Positions 15,076 to 24,358 of a stretch of DNA of 33,070 nt are shown piece after piece (position 1 is the stretch's first letter; each line of letters starts with the position of its first letter). Under the pieces are notes generated by a model. That model worked only from the letters and a program-made list of their open reading frames with translations, was not told the origin of the DNA and ran no database searches. A program made the position numbers and the translations under genes. The DNA comes from a bacterium (lineage in GTDB: Bacteria; Margulisbacteria; Marinamargulisbacteria; SXXA01; JAHFDB01), in the NCBI GenBank assembly GCA_023249285.1, contig JAHFCZ010000008.1, forward strand, positions 1 through 33,070, written 5' to 3'.

Positions 15076-16152
15076 ATGGCTGGAAATACATTTGGCCGAG
15101 CGTTGCGGATTACCACTTTCGGAGAAAGTCACGGACCAGGTCTGGGCGTGATTCTGGATGGGGTTCCTCCCCTTTTACCCTTAACTGAGGCGGATATTCA
15201 ATTTGACTTAGACCGTCGTCGCCCCGGACAGAGTGAGGTTACAACCCCTCGTAAAGAAGCGGATCAAGTTGAAATACTTTCCGGTGTTTTTGAGGGTAAA
15301 ACCACGGGTGCCCCGATTGCACTTTTGATTCGAAATACCAATCAGCGTTCTGGGGATTACTCGACTATTCAATCTGTATTTCGACCTGGGCATGCGGATT
15401 ATTCTTTTTTGGCGAAGTTTGGCTTTCGCGATTTTCGCGGTGGTGGACGCTCTTCTGGGCGTGAAACTGCTGCCCGTGTTGCCGCCGGTGCCATTGCTAA
15501 GAAATTTCTTAAAACTCTCGGTATTCAAATTATCGGCTACACCAAATCAATAGGGGATATCGAAGCCGAAACCATTGATTTTTCGGTGATTGAATCGAAC
15601 CCTGTTCGGTGCGCAGATCCTGAAAAAGCAAAGGCGATGGTGGCCTTAATTGAGTTAGCAAAGGCTGAACATGATTCTTTAGGTGGGGTGATTGAAACCC
15701 AGATTATTGGATGCCCTGCAGGTTTAGGTGATCCCGTTTTTGATAAGCTTGATGCGATGTTGTCCCATGCTGTGATGTCGATCGGAACGATTAAGGGCAT
15801 TGAATTTGGTGATGGCTTTGCTTCAACACGTCTTAAGGGCTCGGTTCATAATGATGCCTTTTATCATGATGGTGAAAAAGTACGTACCCAGACCAACCAT
15901 GCGGGAGGGATTTTGGGGGGGATTTCAACCGGAGAGGTTATTGTTTTTCGCGCTGCTATCAAGCCCGCCTCCTCGATTGCCAAAACCCAGCAAACGGTCA
16001 ATTTAGACAATGCACCTCAAGAAATTCAGGTGGAGGGCCGGCATGACCCTTGTATTTGTCCCCGTGCGGTTCCAGTGATTGAGTGTATGGCCGCATTGAC
16101 GATTATGGATGCTTATTTGGTTCAACAAACTGTCTTAAAAGGGCAACTGTGA
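15076..16152 (+). CDS. aroC: Chorismate synthase
   Basis: AroC converts 5-enolpyruvylshikimate-3-phosphate to chorismate using reduced FMN, the last shikimate-pathway step. The 358-residue sequence has the signatures GESHGPGLGVILDGVPP, FDLDRRRPGQSEVTTPRKE, GHADYSFLAKFGFRDFRGGG, RSSGRETAARVAAGAIAKKF, THAGGI-type NHAGGILGGISTGEVI, and GRHDPCICPRAVPVIECMAA. An AAAGGA site lies 9 bp before the ATG, 11 bp after ilvH. Its product feeds pabB later in the same run. Confidence 0.97.
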   Translation: MAGNTFGRALRITTFGESHGPGLGVILDGVPPLLPLTEADIQFDLDRRRPGQSEVTTPRKEADQVEILSGVFEGKTTGAPIALLIRNTNQRSGDYSTIQSVFRPGHADYSFLAKFGFRDFRGGGRSSGRETAARVAAGAIAKKFLKTLGIQIIGYTKSIGDIEAETIDFSVIESNPVRCADPEKAKAMVALIELAKAEHDSLGGVIETQIIGCPAGLGDPVFDKLDAMLSHAVMSIGTIKGIEFGDGFASTRLKGSVHNDAFYHDGEKVRTQTNHAGGILGGISTGEVIVFRAAIKPASSIAKTQQTVNLDNAPQEIQVEGRHDPCICPRAVPVIECMAALTIMDAYLVQQTVLKGQL

Positions 16153-16913
16153 AGCTAATCTCCTGGAACGTGAATGGCATTCGTGCCTGCGTGAAAAAAG
16201 GGTTTTTGACCTATCTTGAAGAAGAACGCCCGGATATTATTTGTCTGCAAGAAACCAAGGCCTTGCCTGAGGATCTGGAAGATCATGTCCTCAATCCGAT
16301 GGGGTATCATACGAGTTGGAATTCTGCTAAACGTAAGGGGTATAGTGGGGTTGCGCTTTTATCCCGAAAAAAACCGCTTAATATCGTGCATGGGATTGGC
16401 ATTGACCGATTTGATGACGAGGGCCGAGTGATTATGGGAGATTATGGAGACTTTGTGGTGTTCGGTGTGTATTTTCCGAATGGCCAGCAAGGCGAGGAGC
16501 GACTCCAATACAAGCTTGATTTTTATGATGCCTTTTTTGAGATGACCACGCAAATGATCGCAGAAGGTCGCAATGTCATCATTTGTGGCGATTACAACAC
16601 TGCGCATCGTGAAATTGATTTGGCTAATCCCAAGGAAAATGAAAATTACTCTGGCTTTCTTCCCATTGAGCGCGCTTGGATGGATCGTATCGAGCAAATG
16701 GGCTACGTCGATACTTTTAGGAAATTTAATCAGGAGCCTGCCCAATATTCGTGGTGGACGTATCGGGTGAATGCCCGCGCCCGGAATATCGGGTGGCGGA
16801 TTGACTATTTTTGGGTCAACGAAGCTTTTGCACCACGCGTGGGGTCGGCCTTTATTCAGCCTCATATTATGGGCTCTGATCATTGTCCAGTAGGGATTAC
16901 CTTGTCCGCATGA
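16149..16913 (+). CDS. xth: Exodeoxyribonuclease III / AP endonuclease
   Basis: This enzyme incises DNA 5' to abasic sites in base-excision repair and degrades 3' ends. Signature motifs of the EEP nuclease fold are present: SWNVNGIRACVKKGF, CLQETKALPEDL (metal-binding Glu), YFPNGQQGEERLQYKLDFYD, the catalytic GDYNTAHREIDLANPKENE, WWTYRVNARARNIGWRIDYF and the terminal GSDHCPVGI with the catalytic His. The frame is open from 16083, but the GTG at 16149, which overlaps the aroC stop (GTGA) with AAGGG upstream, gives the standard 254 residues. It is directly coupled to nth, the partner glycosylase in the same pathway. Confidence 0.95.
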   Translation: MKLISWNVNGIRACVKKGFLTYLEEERPDIICLQETKALPEDLEDHVLNPMGYHTSWNSAKRKGYSGVALLSRKKPLNIVHGIGIDRFDDEGRVIMGDYGDFVVFGVYFPNGQQGEERLQYKLDFYDAFFEMTTQMIAEGRNVIICGDYNTAHREIDLANPKENENYSGFLPIERAWMDRIEQMGYVDTFRKFNQEPAQYSWWTYRVNARARNIGWRIDYFWVNEAFAPRVGSAFIQPHIMGSDHCPVGITLSA

Positions 16914-17551
16914 GGGAAACCTTGTCCGACAAACGTCGTCGGTTTGCTGAGATTTATACCCGGTTGATGCGCCTTTATCCCAATGTCGGGACTTTTTTAA
17001 CACACCGTAATGCCTTTGAGCTGCTGGTGGCCGTGGTGTTATCTGCGCAATGTACAGATGCCAGAGTTAATCAAGTTACCCCTGCCCTCTTTGCACAATT
17101 TCCAACGCCTGAAGCCTTTGCCGCAGCCACCCCAGAGGAAGTGGTAGAGCCCATTCGATCCGTCAGTTTTTGTTTTACAAAGGCCACGCATTTGGTTCAG
17201 TTGGCCCAAATTATTTTGGATCGTTTTTCGGGGGAAGTTCCAGATACATTGGAAGAACTCACCCAATTACCCGGTGTCGGGCGCAAAACGGCGAATGTCA
17301 TTTTGGGACAAGTTTTTGGAAAACCTGGCATTACAGTCGACACCCATGTTAAACGCTTGTCATATCGCTGGTCTTTTACCAAGTCTGATTCTGCGGATAA
17401 AGCAGAACAGGATTTGATGAAGATTTGGGATGAGTCGGCCTGGACTCCCTTTTCTTCGGTGGTTATTTTACATGGTCGCAACACTTGCCATGCCCGAAAA
17501 CCGGATTGCGAGCACTGTATTTTAGACGATATTTGTCCGAAAAAATTCTGA
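16910..17551 (+). CDS. nth: Endonuclease III (DNA glycosylase/AP lyase)
   Basis: Nth removes oxidised pyrimidines and cleaves the resulting abasic site. The 213-residue product from ATG 16910 (ATGA overlap with xth) has LLVAVVLSAQCTDARVNQVT, the helix-hairpin-helix LPGVGRKTANVILGQVFGKP with the catalytic Lys, the catalytic Asp in VDTHVKRLSYR, and the [4Fe-4S] ligands C-x6-C-x2-C-x5-C in CHARKPDCEHCILDDIC at the C-terminus. Length matches E. coli Nth (211). Confidence 0.96.
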   Translation: MRETLSDKRRRFAEIYTRLMRLYPNVGTFLTHRNAFELLVAVVLSAQCTDARVNQVTPALFAQFPTPEAFAAATPEEVVEPIRSVSFCFTKATHLVQLAQIILDRFSGEVPDTLEELTQLPGVGRKTANVILGQVFGKPGITVDTHVKRLSYRWSFTKSDSADKAEQDLMKIWDESAWTPFSSVVILHGRNTCHARKPDCEHCILDDICPKKF

Positions 17552-18420
17552 TGATTCCCCCATTAATAAAACCTCTTGTGATGATTTTGGGGACCACTGC
17601 AAGTGGGAAAACGGATCTCGCCTTACAATTGGCGCTCGCAAATCCTGGGGCCCAGATTATCTGTGCCGATGCGTTTCAAGTATATCGGGGCCTAGATATC
17701 GGCACGGCAAAGCTTCCGGAGTCTGAACGCCAAGGCATCGTGCATCATTTGCTAGATATCAAATCCCCGCATGATCATTTTTCTGTAGGGGAATTTTTGA
17801 GATGCTGTGACGCCATTATTCAAAATGCATCTGGCCCCTTGATCTTTTGTGGCGGGACGCTGTACTACCTTTATGCCTTTTTGCATCAGTATGAATTTGA
17901 GACTGGCCCACGTGATTTGGTGATCAGTGACCAATTGGCCCGGGATGCGGAAAAGTTTGGATCAAAAGCGATGTGGGAAAGATTATCCGAACAGGACCCT
18001 GTGTATGCCCAGAAGGTCCATCCTCATGATATGAAAAGGGTACTACGTGCTTTGGAAATTATTGCGTCAACGGGCCGTATTCCGTCGGCGGTGTTTCACG
18101 CTTCAGCATCGCGGACTGATGTTCAATTAATTGGGATTGAGCGACCACTCGATATGATGCACGATCGCATTAATCAACGTGTTTTAGGTATGGTGGATGC
18201 CGGATTTGTTGAAGAAGTGCAGGGATTACTGGCTCAGGGCTGGGGCCCCCAAGATCAATCGTATCAAGCCTTAGGCTACGCAGATGTTCACCAGTATTTG
18301 ACGGGTGACTTGCGCAAGAGCGAAATGGTAGAATGTATTCAGTTGAAAACCCGACAATTTGCAAAACGACAAAGGACTTGGTTACGACGCTTTGAACAAG
18401 TGGACTGGATTCAAATTTAA
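17551..18420 (+). CDS. miaA: tRNA dimethylallyltransferase
   Basis: MiaA transfers the dimethylallyl group to A37 of tRNAs that read UNN codons. The 289-residue product starts at an ATG sharing one base with the nth stop (TGATG). It shows the P-loop GTTASGKTDLALQLALANPG, DAFQVYRGLDIGTAKLPESE, the FCGGTLYYLYAFL motif, HPHDMKRVLRALEI and the C-terminal QLKTRQFAKRQRTWLRRFE. Its dimethylallyl diphosphate substrate comes from the pathway that includes the dxs gene at the window's right end. Confidence 0.95.
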   Translation: MIPPLIKPLVMILGTTASGKTDLALQLALANPGAQIICADAFQVYRGLDIGTAKLPESERQGIVHHLLDIKSPHDHFSVGEFLRCCDAIIQNASGPLIFCGGTLYYLYAFLHQYEFETGPRDLVISDQLARDAEKFGSKAMWERLSEQDPVYAQKVHPHDMKRVLRALEIIASTGRIPSAVFHASASRTDVQLIGIERPLDMMHDRINQRVLGMVDAGFVEEVQGLLAQGWGPQDQSYQALGYADVHQYLTGDLRKSEMVECIQLKTRQFAKRQRTWLRRFEQVDWIQI

Positions 18421-20488
18421 TATCGTTGCCAAAAGCCGTCTTTGGACGTTCTTGATGGTGGCTGCTGGTGTATTGGGAATGTCATTTTTGGTGGCTTTTT
18501 CATACCTCCCTCACAACCTACGTTTGCATGAAGGTCAGATTGCGTCTCGCACTATTGTGTCGCCCCGCTATATCGAAATGCAAACCTCCTCAGATAAAGA
18601 AAGGGAGTCCCAATTTCGATCTCGAAATCGCCGTCTTTTTGAAAAGATCTATTCCATCGATGATGCTATTTCAAAATCTGTCATTGATAATATCCGCAAT
18701 TGTTTTGACGAAATCAAAGCTATTCAAAAATCGCAGACTCCCCCCGATATTTACCCCGCAGTATTACAGTTTATCCCAAAAGAAACTCTGGATACTTTGG
18801 TCAAAACTGATGCTAAGCAGCTTTTGGCTCTGGAATACTTCACGGTACAGCACGCCGAAGATTTATTGAACTCCGGCATCATTAATGTGGAATCTTCAAA
18901 TCTTTCGTATTTGCTGGATTCTAGTGTGGGTTTCTGGGGGATTAATCCCTCGAATAAAGAAGTGGCCTATCTCGTTTTGATGCAATTTTTGAAGCCAAAC
19001 TTGGTTTACGATGCCCTACGTACTAAAACCTTAGAGGGACAGTTGGGCTTAACAGGTTCATTTACAACCATTTTCAAGGAAGGCCAGCCCATCGTTTACA
19101 AAGGAGATACCGTCACACGGTCTCATTTGGAAATTTTTAAAGCGCTGAATATCTATGGGGTTAAAGTTGCTTGGATTCAGCTCGTTGGGATTGTGATTAT
19201 TGTCAGTTTTCTCTTGGTGTTATTGGAACGGTTTATCTACTTTTTCAACCCCCGTATTCATTCTGAAACCCGATATTTGGTCTTGGTTTATGTGTTGCTC
19301 CTCTTGGGGGTTATTAACGCCGTTTTTGTTCAATATATAGGTCATTTGCCTTGGATGATTGATCCACGGTTTTTGATCCCGATTTCGATCTTTGCCATTA
19401 TGGTGTCCTTGCTGTTGCGCACCAATATTTCGATGTTGTCAGGGACGGTGGTGAGTGTTTTTATCGCGATCGTCTTTAAAATGGATATGTCGGTGCTGCT
19501 TTACTTGTTTTTATCAAACTGTGTGACGCTGTTTATTGCCTACAAAAAATACACACGAAAAGACCTCATTTTCTCTGGGTATTGGGTGGGATTATTTAAC
19601 TTTGTCTTTGTTTGCAGCGTTGGCTTTTTAAACGAAGAAATTCGGCTGCTGTGGTATGTTTCCAATTCTATTATTGCGTTTTCAACCGGGATTTTATCCT
19701 CTATGATTACGCTTGCGATTCTGCCTTATTTTGAGACTATTTTTAATATCAATACCCGTCAGAGTTTGTTTGACTTTTCGAATCTTAATCATTCGCTTCT
19801 TAAGCAGCTCATGATTAGTGCGCCTGGGACCTACCAACATAGTTTGATGGTGGCAAACTTGGCGGAAGCGGCGGCTGAGGTGACTCAGGCTGCGGATCCC
19901 GTGTTGTGTCGTGTCGCTGCTTACTTTCATGATATTGGGAAGATTAAGCGTCCCCAATTTTTTACGGAGAACCAGCTTTCTGGGGATAACCCACATGATC
20001 AATTAGCCCCACATATGAGCAAAATGATTATTGCTAACCATGTCAAGGACGGGATTGATTTAGGGATGAAATATAAGCTTCCCGACCCCGTGATTGATAT
20101 TATTGCCCAGCATCATGGCACGACGATGGTTTCGTTTTTCTATATCCAGGCGTTGCATGCTAACGCTGAAACTGCGAAAGAAGAATTCCGTTATCCGGGC
20201 CCGAAACCCAATTCAAAAGAAGCCGGAATTGTCATGCTGGCCGACTCTACTGAAGCGGCAACGCGATCTTTGGATAAACCTAGCTTTGCGCGTGTTGAGA
20301 GCATGGTCGAAAAGGTGTTTAAGGATAAAATTGAGGACCATCAATTGGATGATTGCCCGTTGAGCCTCAAAGAGATTACGCTCATCAAGGAAACTTTTTT
20401 GAAAATTTTTAAAGGGATTTACCATGTTCGCTTGGATTATGCGGATGAGGTGGCCCAGTTTTTAGCGCAACAAAAGGATAAAAAATGA
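18392..20488 (+). CDS. pgpH: 7TM-HD cyclic-di-AMP phosphodiesterase, PgpH type
   Basis: PgpH proteins hydrolyse the second messenger c-di-AMP at the membrane. The order here is an N-terminal TM, a large extracytoplasmic 7TMR-HDED domain (FEKIYSIDDAISK, the GQPIVYKGDTVTRSHLEIF region), a seven-helix membrane block (about nucleotides 19170-19720), then a cytoplasmic HD domain. That domain carries SAPGTYQHSLMVANLAEAAA, the HD pair in AAYFHDIGKIKRPQFFTENQ, NPHDQLAPHMSKMIIANHVK and IIAQHHGTTMVSFFY, closely following Listeria-type PgpH. The start is uncertain. TTG 18392 and TTG 18359 both lie within the miaA end, and neither has a well-placed ribosome site, although AAAGGA occurs at 18371. Its neighbour ybeY is a common partner. 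Confidence 0.92.
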   Translation: MNKWTGFKFNIVAKSRLWTFLMVAAGVLGMSFLVAFSYLPHNLRLHEGQIASRTIVSPRYIEMQTSSDKERESQFRSRNRRLFEKIYSIDDAISKSVIDNIRNCFDEIKAIQKSQTPPDIYPAVLQFIPKETLDTLVKTDAKQLLALEYFTVQHAEDLLNSGIINVESSNLSYLLDSSVGFWGINPSNKEVAYLVLMQFLKPNLVYDALRTKTLEGQLGLTGSFTTIFKEGQPIVYKGDTVTRSHLEIFKALNIYGVKVAWIQLVGIVIIVSFLLVLLERFIYFFNPRIHSETRYLVLVYVLLLLGVINAVFVQYIGHLPWMIDPRFLIPISIFAIMVSLLLRTNISMLSGTVVSVFIAIVFKMDMSVLLYLFLSNCVTLFIAYKKYTRKDLIFSGYWVGLFNFVFVCSVGFLNEEIRLLWYVSNSIIAFSTGILSSMITLAILPYFETIFNINTRQSLFDFSNLNHSLLKQLMISAPGTYQHSLMVANLAEAAAEVTQAADPVLCRVAAYFHDIGKIKRPQFFTENQLSGDNPHDQLAPHMSKMIIANHVKDGIDLGMKYKLPDPVIDIIAQHHGTTMVSFFYIQALHANAETAKEEFRYPGPKPNSKEAGIVMLADSTEAATRSLDKPSFARVESMVEKVFKDKIEDHQLDDCPLSLKEITLIKETFLKIFKGIYHVRLDYADEVAQFLAQQKDKK

Positions 20489-20913
20489 GGGGTAACACCG
20501 ACGAGATTGAGATATCGGTGGCGCGACGGAGCCAGGTTCCATTGACCTTTCGCCCTACCCTGTATGCGCGAAAAATTTTGAAGGTACTGGGAATCACGCA
20601 AGGCAAATTTGAATTTACCTTTGTAGATAACGCAACGCTCACCGAAATGAATCGCGCCTATCTGGAACATGATTATGATACAGATATTATTACATTTAGC
20701 CTCGGTGATGGGGACGAATTGATGGGCGATTTGTATATTTCTGTCGAGCAAGCTCAAATTCAAGCGAGGGATCAAGGGCAGTCCCTGGAAAATGAGCTCA
20801 AAACGTTGATGATTCATGGGATTTTGCATCTTTTGGGATACGATGATCAGACTGACGCCCAGCGTAAAATTATGTTTGAGCGACAATCGGCCATATTGGA
20901 GCTGGCACGATGA
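20485..20913 (+). CDS. ybeY: Endoribonuclease YbeY (rRNA maturation/quality control)
   Basis: YbeY takes part in 16S rRNA 3'-end maturation and ribosome quality control. The 142-residue protein has the family motifs LTEMNRAYLEHDYDTDIITF and GDLYISVEQAQ and the zinc-site helix LMIHGILHLLGYDDQTD. The usual motif is HGxLHLxGYDH; here the third metal-binding His is Asp. The start (ATG 20485) overlaps the pgpH stop (ATGA) and has AAGGA upstream. The pgpH-ybeY-dgkA order is widespread in bacteria, but the phoH gene that often leads it is absent here and miaA takes its place. Confidence 0.95.
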   Translation: MRGNTDEIEISVARRSQVPLTFRPTLYARKILKVLGITQGKFEFTFVDNATLTEMNRAYLEHDYDTDIITFSLGDGDELMGDLYISVEQAQIQARDQGQSLENELKTLMIHGILHLLGYDDQTDAQRKIMFERQSAILELAR

Positions 20914-21311
20914 GGGATCCTGAGTCGAAAAGGACTTTTTATCATTCCTTGTGGGATGCGCTTCGCGGGATTGGATTTACTTGGGCAGCTGAGCGGAATT
21001 TTCGCATTCATACGATGATGGGTGTTTTGGCTATTGTCATGGGGATTTCCTTGCATATCAATCGCCGGGAATGGTTGGCTTTAAGCATTTGTATTTTGAT
21101 GGTGATCATGGCCGAAATGTTTAATACGAGCATTGAGGTCTTGGTCGACTTGGTTACGCGAAAGAAAAAATACCGGGCCATGTTGAGCAAGGATATTGCA
21201 GCGGGCGCGGTCTTGATTGCGGCTTTCAATGCCGCATTGACCGGTGGCATTATTTTTATCCCTAAGATTTGGCTAATATTGACTGGAGGTGGATTTTTTC
21301 TTGAGTTCTGA
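20910..21311 (+). CDS. dgkA: DgkA-family lipid kinase (diacylglycerol or undecaprenol kinase)
   Basis: This small integral-membrane kinase (133 residues) has a cytoplasmic N-terminal helix (SLWDALRGIGFTWAAERNFR), three TM segments, and the family signature MAEMFNTSIEVLVDLV followed by KDIAAGAVLIAAFNA. It phosphorylates diacylglycerol in enterics or undecaprenol in Gram-positives. Sequence alone does not decide which, though the ybeY neighbourhood is that of the undecaprenol-kinase type. The start overlaps the ybeY stop (ATGA), and the end overlaps the next gene by 11 bp. Confidence 0.92.
   Translation: MRDPESKRTFYHSLWDALRGIGFTWAAERNFRIHTMMGVLAIVMGISLHINRREWLALSICILMVIMAEMFNTSIEVLVDLVTRKKKYRAMLSKDIAAGAVLIAAFNAALTGGIIFIPKIWLILTGGGFFLEF
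21285..21291 (+). promoter_or_regulatory. Strong ribosome binding site before the corC-like TTG start
   Basis: GGAGGTG is a seven-base match to the anti-Shine-Dalgarno, the best in the run. It lies nine bases before TTG 21301 and argues for that start over GTG 21289, which is inside the site. Confidence 0.65.
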
Positions 21312-22566
21312 ATGGATGGCCGCATTTGCGTTTTTTGTGTGTTTGGGTTTTTCAGCTTTTTTTTCATGTGCCGAGGCCGCCTGCACGGGTCTTAATCGTG
21401 CTAAGGTCAGCAATTTGGCCAAGAAAAATTCCCGGTTTGAGCTTTTAATTCAGCTGCTTTCTCGCCCTCAAAAACTCTTGGTGGGCTTATTTATCGGACA
21501 GCATTTGTTTACTTCCGGGGCGGTGATTTGCGCGACCTATGTGACCTTCTTGATTTTACCCGCCTATGGTTTTTCAACACCCTGGGTATTGATGTTGTCT
21601 TTAACGCTTGTCGTGAGCCTGTTGATGGTGCTGACTTCGGATATGCTTCCTCGGACACTCGCCTCTAGTCGCCCTGAAAAATTAGCGGTTATTTTATCCA
21701 AACCTGTTCAATGGTCCTTGTTTTTTCTCACCCCGTTTATTGTTATTTTTGAGTGGATTATGCATTATGTCTCACAACTTTCAGGGCAAGTCTATTTGGA
21801 TTCTAACCGACTTATTACTGCGGATGAAATTAAAAACTTGATTGCCATGGGCGAAAAAGAAGGGGTGATTGAGTCTGTTGAAAAAGAAATGATTCATAGT
21901 ATTTTCCAGATTTCTCAAACGATTGTTCGTGAGATCTTGACGCCCCGTACGGATATTATCGCGTTGCCGGTTGGGGCTACCATTGAGGAAGCCATCGCGG
22001 TGATCAAAGAACATGGGCATTCTCGTATTCCAGTCTTTGACGGCAAAATGGATAACGTGGTTGGCGTGGTTTATGCTAAGGATTTTTTATCGATTCCGGA
22101 TTCCACTTTAGGGATCAAACCGCTCTTGCGTGAGCCTGTTTTTGTGCCTGAAACCCAAAATATTGTGGATTTGCTGCACATGATGAAAAAGAGTAAGTTT
22201 CATTTGGCCCTTGTCGTGGATGAATATGGTGGGATTTCAGGATTAGTCTCCCTCGAAGATATTATCGAGGAAATTATCGGGGATGTTCAAGATGAATACG
22301 ATAAGGACGAAAAGCCTGAATTTGTTCAGATTTCGCCGACCCATTTTGTCGTTGATGGCGGCATGAACATTGATGATTTGTCACTTCAAATCGGGATTGA
22401 TTTTCCGAAAGATGAAGATTTTGATACCATCGGTGGGTTCGTGTTAAGTTTATTGGGTAAATTTCCTTCTCGGGGAGAAGAAGTTGCCTTCCAGAATCTC
22501 AAATTTAAAATCAAAGAAGTGAGTAGACGCCGAATTTTATCGGTGGATATTGTTGTCCATGACTAA
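21301..22566 (+). CDS. CNNM/CBS-domain membrane protein (CorC/HlyC/TlyC family)
   Basis: The 421-residue protein has an N-terminal CNNM (DUF21) domain with about four TM helices (the first at residues 4-22, and a long pair around 85-160). A CBS pair follows ([60 protein letters not shown] with [12 protein letters not shown]). The C-terminal CorC_HlyC FAD-like domain shows [15 protein letters not shown] and [20 protein letters not shown]. Family members are linked to magnesium or cobalt efflux and were once called hemolysins; the exact substrate cannot be read from the sequence. The TTG start overlaps dgkA, and the end overlaps lepA by 8 bp. Confidence 0.93.
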   Translation: MSSEWMAAFAFFVCLGFSAFFSCAEAACTGLNRAKVSNLAKKNSRFELLIQLLSRPQKLLVGLFIGQHLFTSGAVICATYVTFLILPAYGFSTPWVLMLSLTLVVSLLMVLTSDMLPRTLASSRPEKLAVILSKPVQWSLFFLTPFIVIFEWIMHYVSQLSGQVYLDSNRLITADEIKNLIAMGEKEGVIESVEKEMIHSIFQISQTIVREILTPRTDIIALPVGATIEEAIAVIKEHGHSRIPVFDGKMDNVVGVVYAKDFLSIPDSTLGIKPLLREPVFVPETQNIVDLLHMMKKSKFHLALVVDEYGGISGLVSLEDIIEEIIGDVQDEYDKDEKPEFVQISPTHFVVDGGMNIDDLSLQIGIDFPKDEDFDTIGGFVLSLLGKFPSRGEEVAFQNLKFKIKEVSRRRILSVDIVVHD

Positions 22567-24358
22567 AAACATCCGAAATTTTTGTATTATCGCCCACATT
22601 GACCATGGAAAATCTACTTTAGCCGATCGCTTAATTCAGTTGACTGGCACAGTTTCTGACCGTGACATGAAGGAACAGCTCCTCGATACGATGGATATCG
22701 AACGGGAACGTGGCATCACCATTAAGATGCAAGCGGTTCGGCTGGAATACCGCGCCAAAGATGGTGAGATGTATATTCTGAACCTGATTGATACGCCAGG
22801 ACACGTCGATTTTAGCTATGAAGTATCTCGGTCTCTCGCGGCTTGTGAGGGTGCCCTGCTTTTGGTGGATTCAACCCAAGGTATTGAGGCCCAGACGATG
22901 GCCAATTTCTATTTGGCGCTTGAACACGATCTGGAAATAATTCCGGTCGTCAATAAAGTAGATTTGCCTTCTGCGGATATCGAAAAAGTGACCGGTGAAA
23001 TTGAGCATGTCTTGGGGATTCCTGCCTCAGATTGTTTGCTGACTAGTGCCAAGACAGGCTTGGGTATCCCCGATGTTTTGGAAGCGATTGTGAAGCGCGT
23101 TCCCCTTCCTCGAAATCCCGAGACGATGACCACGCTTCGCGCCTTGATTTTTGATGCGCATTACGACGAATATAAGGGTGTGATTATTTATGTACGGGTA
23201 GTGAGCGGTGAGCTTGTCAAAGGCCAAAAGATCTTGTTGATGTCGATTGATAAAACCTACGAAGTCTTGGAGATTGGCTTTTTTAAGCCCAAAATGACCG
23301 CGTCTCAAAAAATTGATACAGGGGAAGTTGGCTACGTTATTTTGAATATTAAAAATGTCAGTGATGCCAATATTGGGGATACGCTAACAGATGCTAAAAA
23401 TCCGGTCGATACTCCTTTACCCGGCTACAAAGAGGCCAAGCCGATGGTCTTTTGTGGATTTTATCCGGTGGATACTGAGCAGTTTCCCGATTTGCGTGAT
23501 GCATTGGAACGCTTACAGCTCAATGATTCCTCCCTTCATTTTGAAACGGAATCTTCTCAAGCCCTTGGGTTTGGCTTCCGGTGTGGATTCTTGGGCCTAT
23601 TGCACCTTGATATCATCCAGGAGCGCCTCGAGCGCGAATTTAATATAGATATCGTTGCAACAGCGCCAAATGTCACCTACCGCATTACAAAGACCGATGG
23701 TGAGATTATTATGTTGGACAACCCCAGCAATTTTCCACCCGTACAGCAAATTGCAGTGATGGAAGAGCCGATTATGGGGCTTTCAGTCATTACCCCCAAT
23801 AGCTTTATTGGAACCGTTATGGAGCTCACGCAAGAACATCGTGGGCTGTATCAGAAAACCGAATATATTGACTCCGAGCGTCAGCTCATTAAGTTTTTGA
23901 TTCCTTTAAACGAGTTGATTTCCAACTTTTTTGATAAGCTCAAATCCGCCACACGTGGCTACGCAAGTATGGATTATTGGTTTGAAGCGTACCAACCCGC
24001 GCGATTGGTGAAGGTGAATATGCTGATCAATGGTGATCCGGTGGATGCCTTGTCCTTTATTTCCCATGAAAGTAAATCGGTTTACATCGCACGCCGGATG
24101 GCTGAAAAATTAAAAGAGCTCATTCCACGGCAGTTATATGAGGTCAATATTCAAGGGGCTGTTGGCGGTAAAGTTATTTGCCGAGAGACGATTAAGGCCA
24201 TGCGTAAGAATGTCACGGCCAAATGTTATGGGGGGGATATTAGCCGAAAGCGCAAGCTTTTGGAAAAGCAAAAAGAGGGTAAAAAGCGCATGAAGAGCAT
24301 CGGCTCCATTGAGGTGCCCAAGGAAGCCTTCCTTGCCGTTCTCAAAATTGACAGCTAA
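22559..24358 (+). CDS. lepA: Elongation factor 4 (LepA), ribosome-associated GTPase
   Basis: LepA is a translational GTPase that acts on the ribosome in initiation or back-translocation. Length is 599 residues, exactly that of E. coli LepA. G motifs are AHIDHGKST (P-loop), [28 protein letters not shown] and [13 protein letters not shown]. The [20 protein letters not shown] block and the LepA-specific C-terminal domain ([40 protein letters not shown], then [19 protein letters not shown]) are intact. ATG 22559 lies within the end of the preceding gene. Overlaps on both sides suggest coupled translation. Confidence 0.98.
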   Translation: MTKNIRNFCIIAHIDHGKSTLADRLIQLTGTVSDRDMKEQLLDTMDIERERGITIKMQAVRLEYRAKDGEMYILNLIDTPGHVDFSYEVSRSLAACEGALLLVDSTQGIEAQTMANFYLALEHDLEIIPVVNKVDLPSADIEKVTGEIEHVLGIPASDCLLTSAKTGLGIPDVLEAIVKRVPLPRNPETMTTLRALIFDAHYDEYKGVIIYVRVVSGELVKGQKILLMSIDKTYEVLEIGFFKPKMTASQKIDTGEVGYVILNIKNVSDANIGDTLTDAKNPVDTPLPGYKEAKPMVFCGFYPVDTEQFPDLRDALERLQLNDSSLHFETESSQALGFGFRCGFLGLLHLDIIQERLEREFNIDIVATAPNVTYRITKTDGEIIMLDNPSNFPPVQQIAVMEEPIMGLSVITPNSFIGTVMELTQEHRGLYQKTEYIDSERQLIKFLIPLNELISNFFDKLKSATRGYASMDYWFEAYQPARLVKVNMLINGDPVDALSFISHESKSVYIARRMAEKLKELIPRQLYEVNIQGAVGGKVICRETIKAMRKNVTAKCYGGDISRKRKLLEKQKEGKKRMKSIGSIEVPKEAFLAVLKIDS

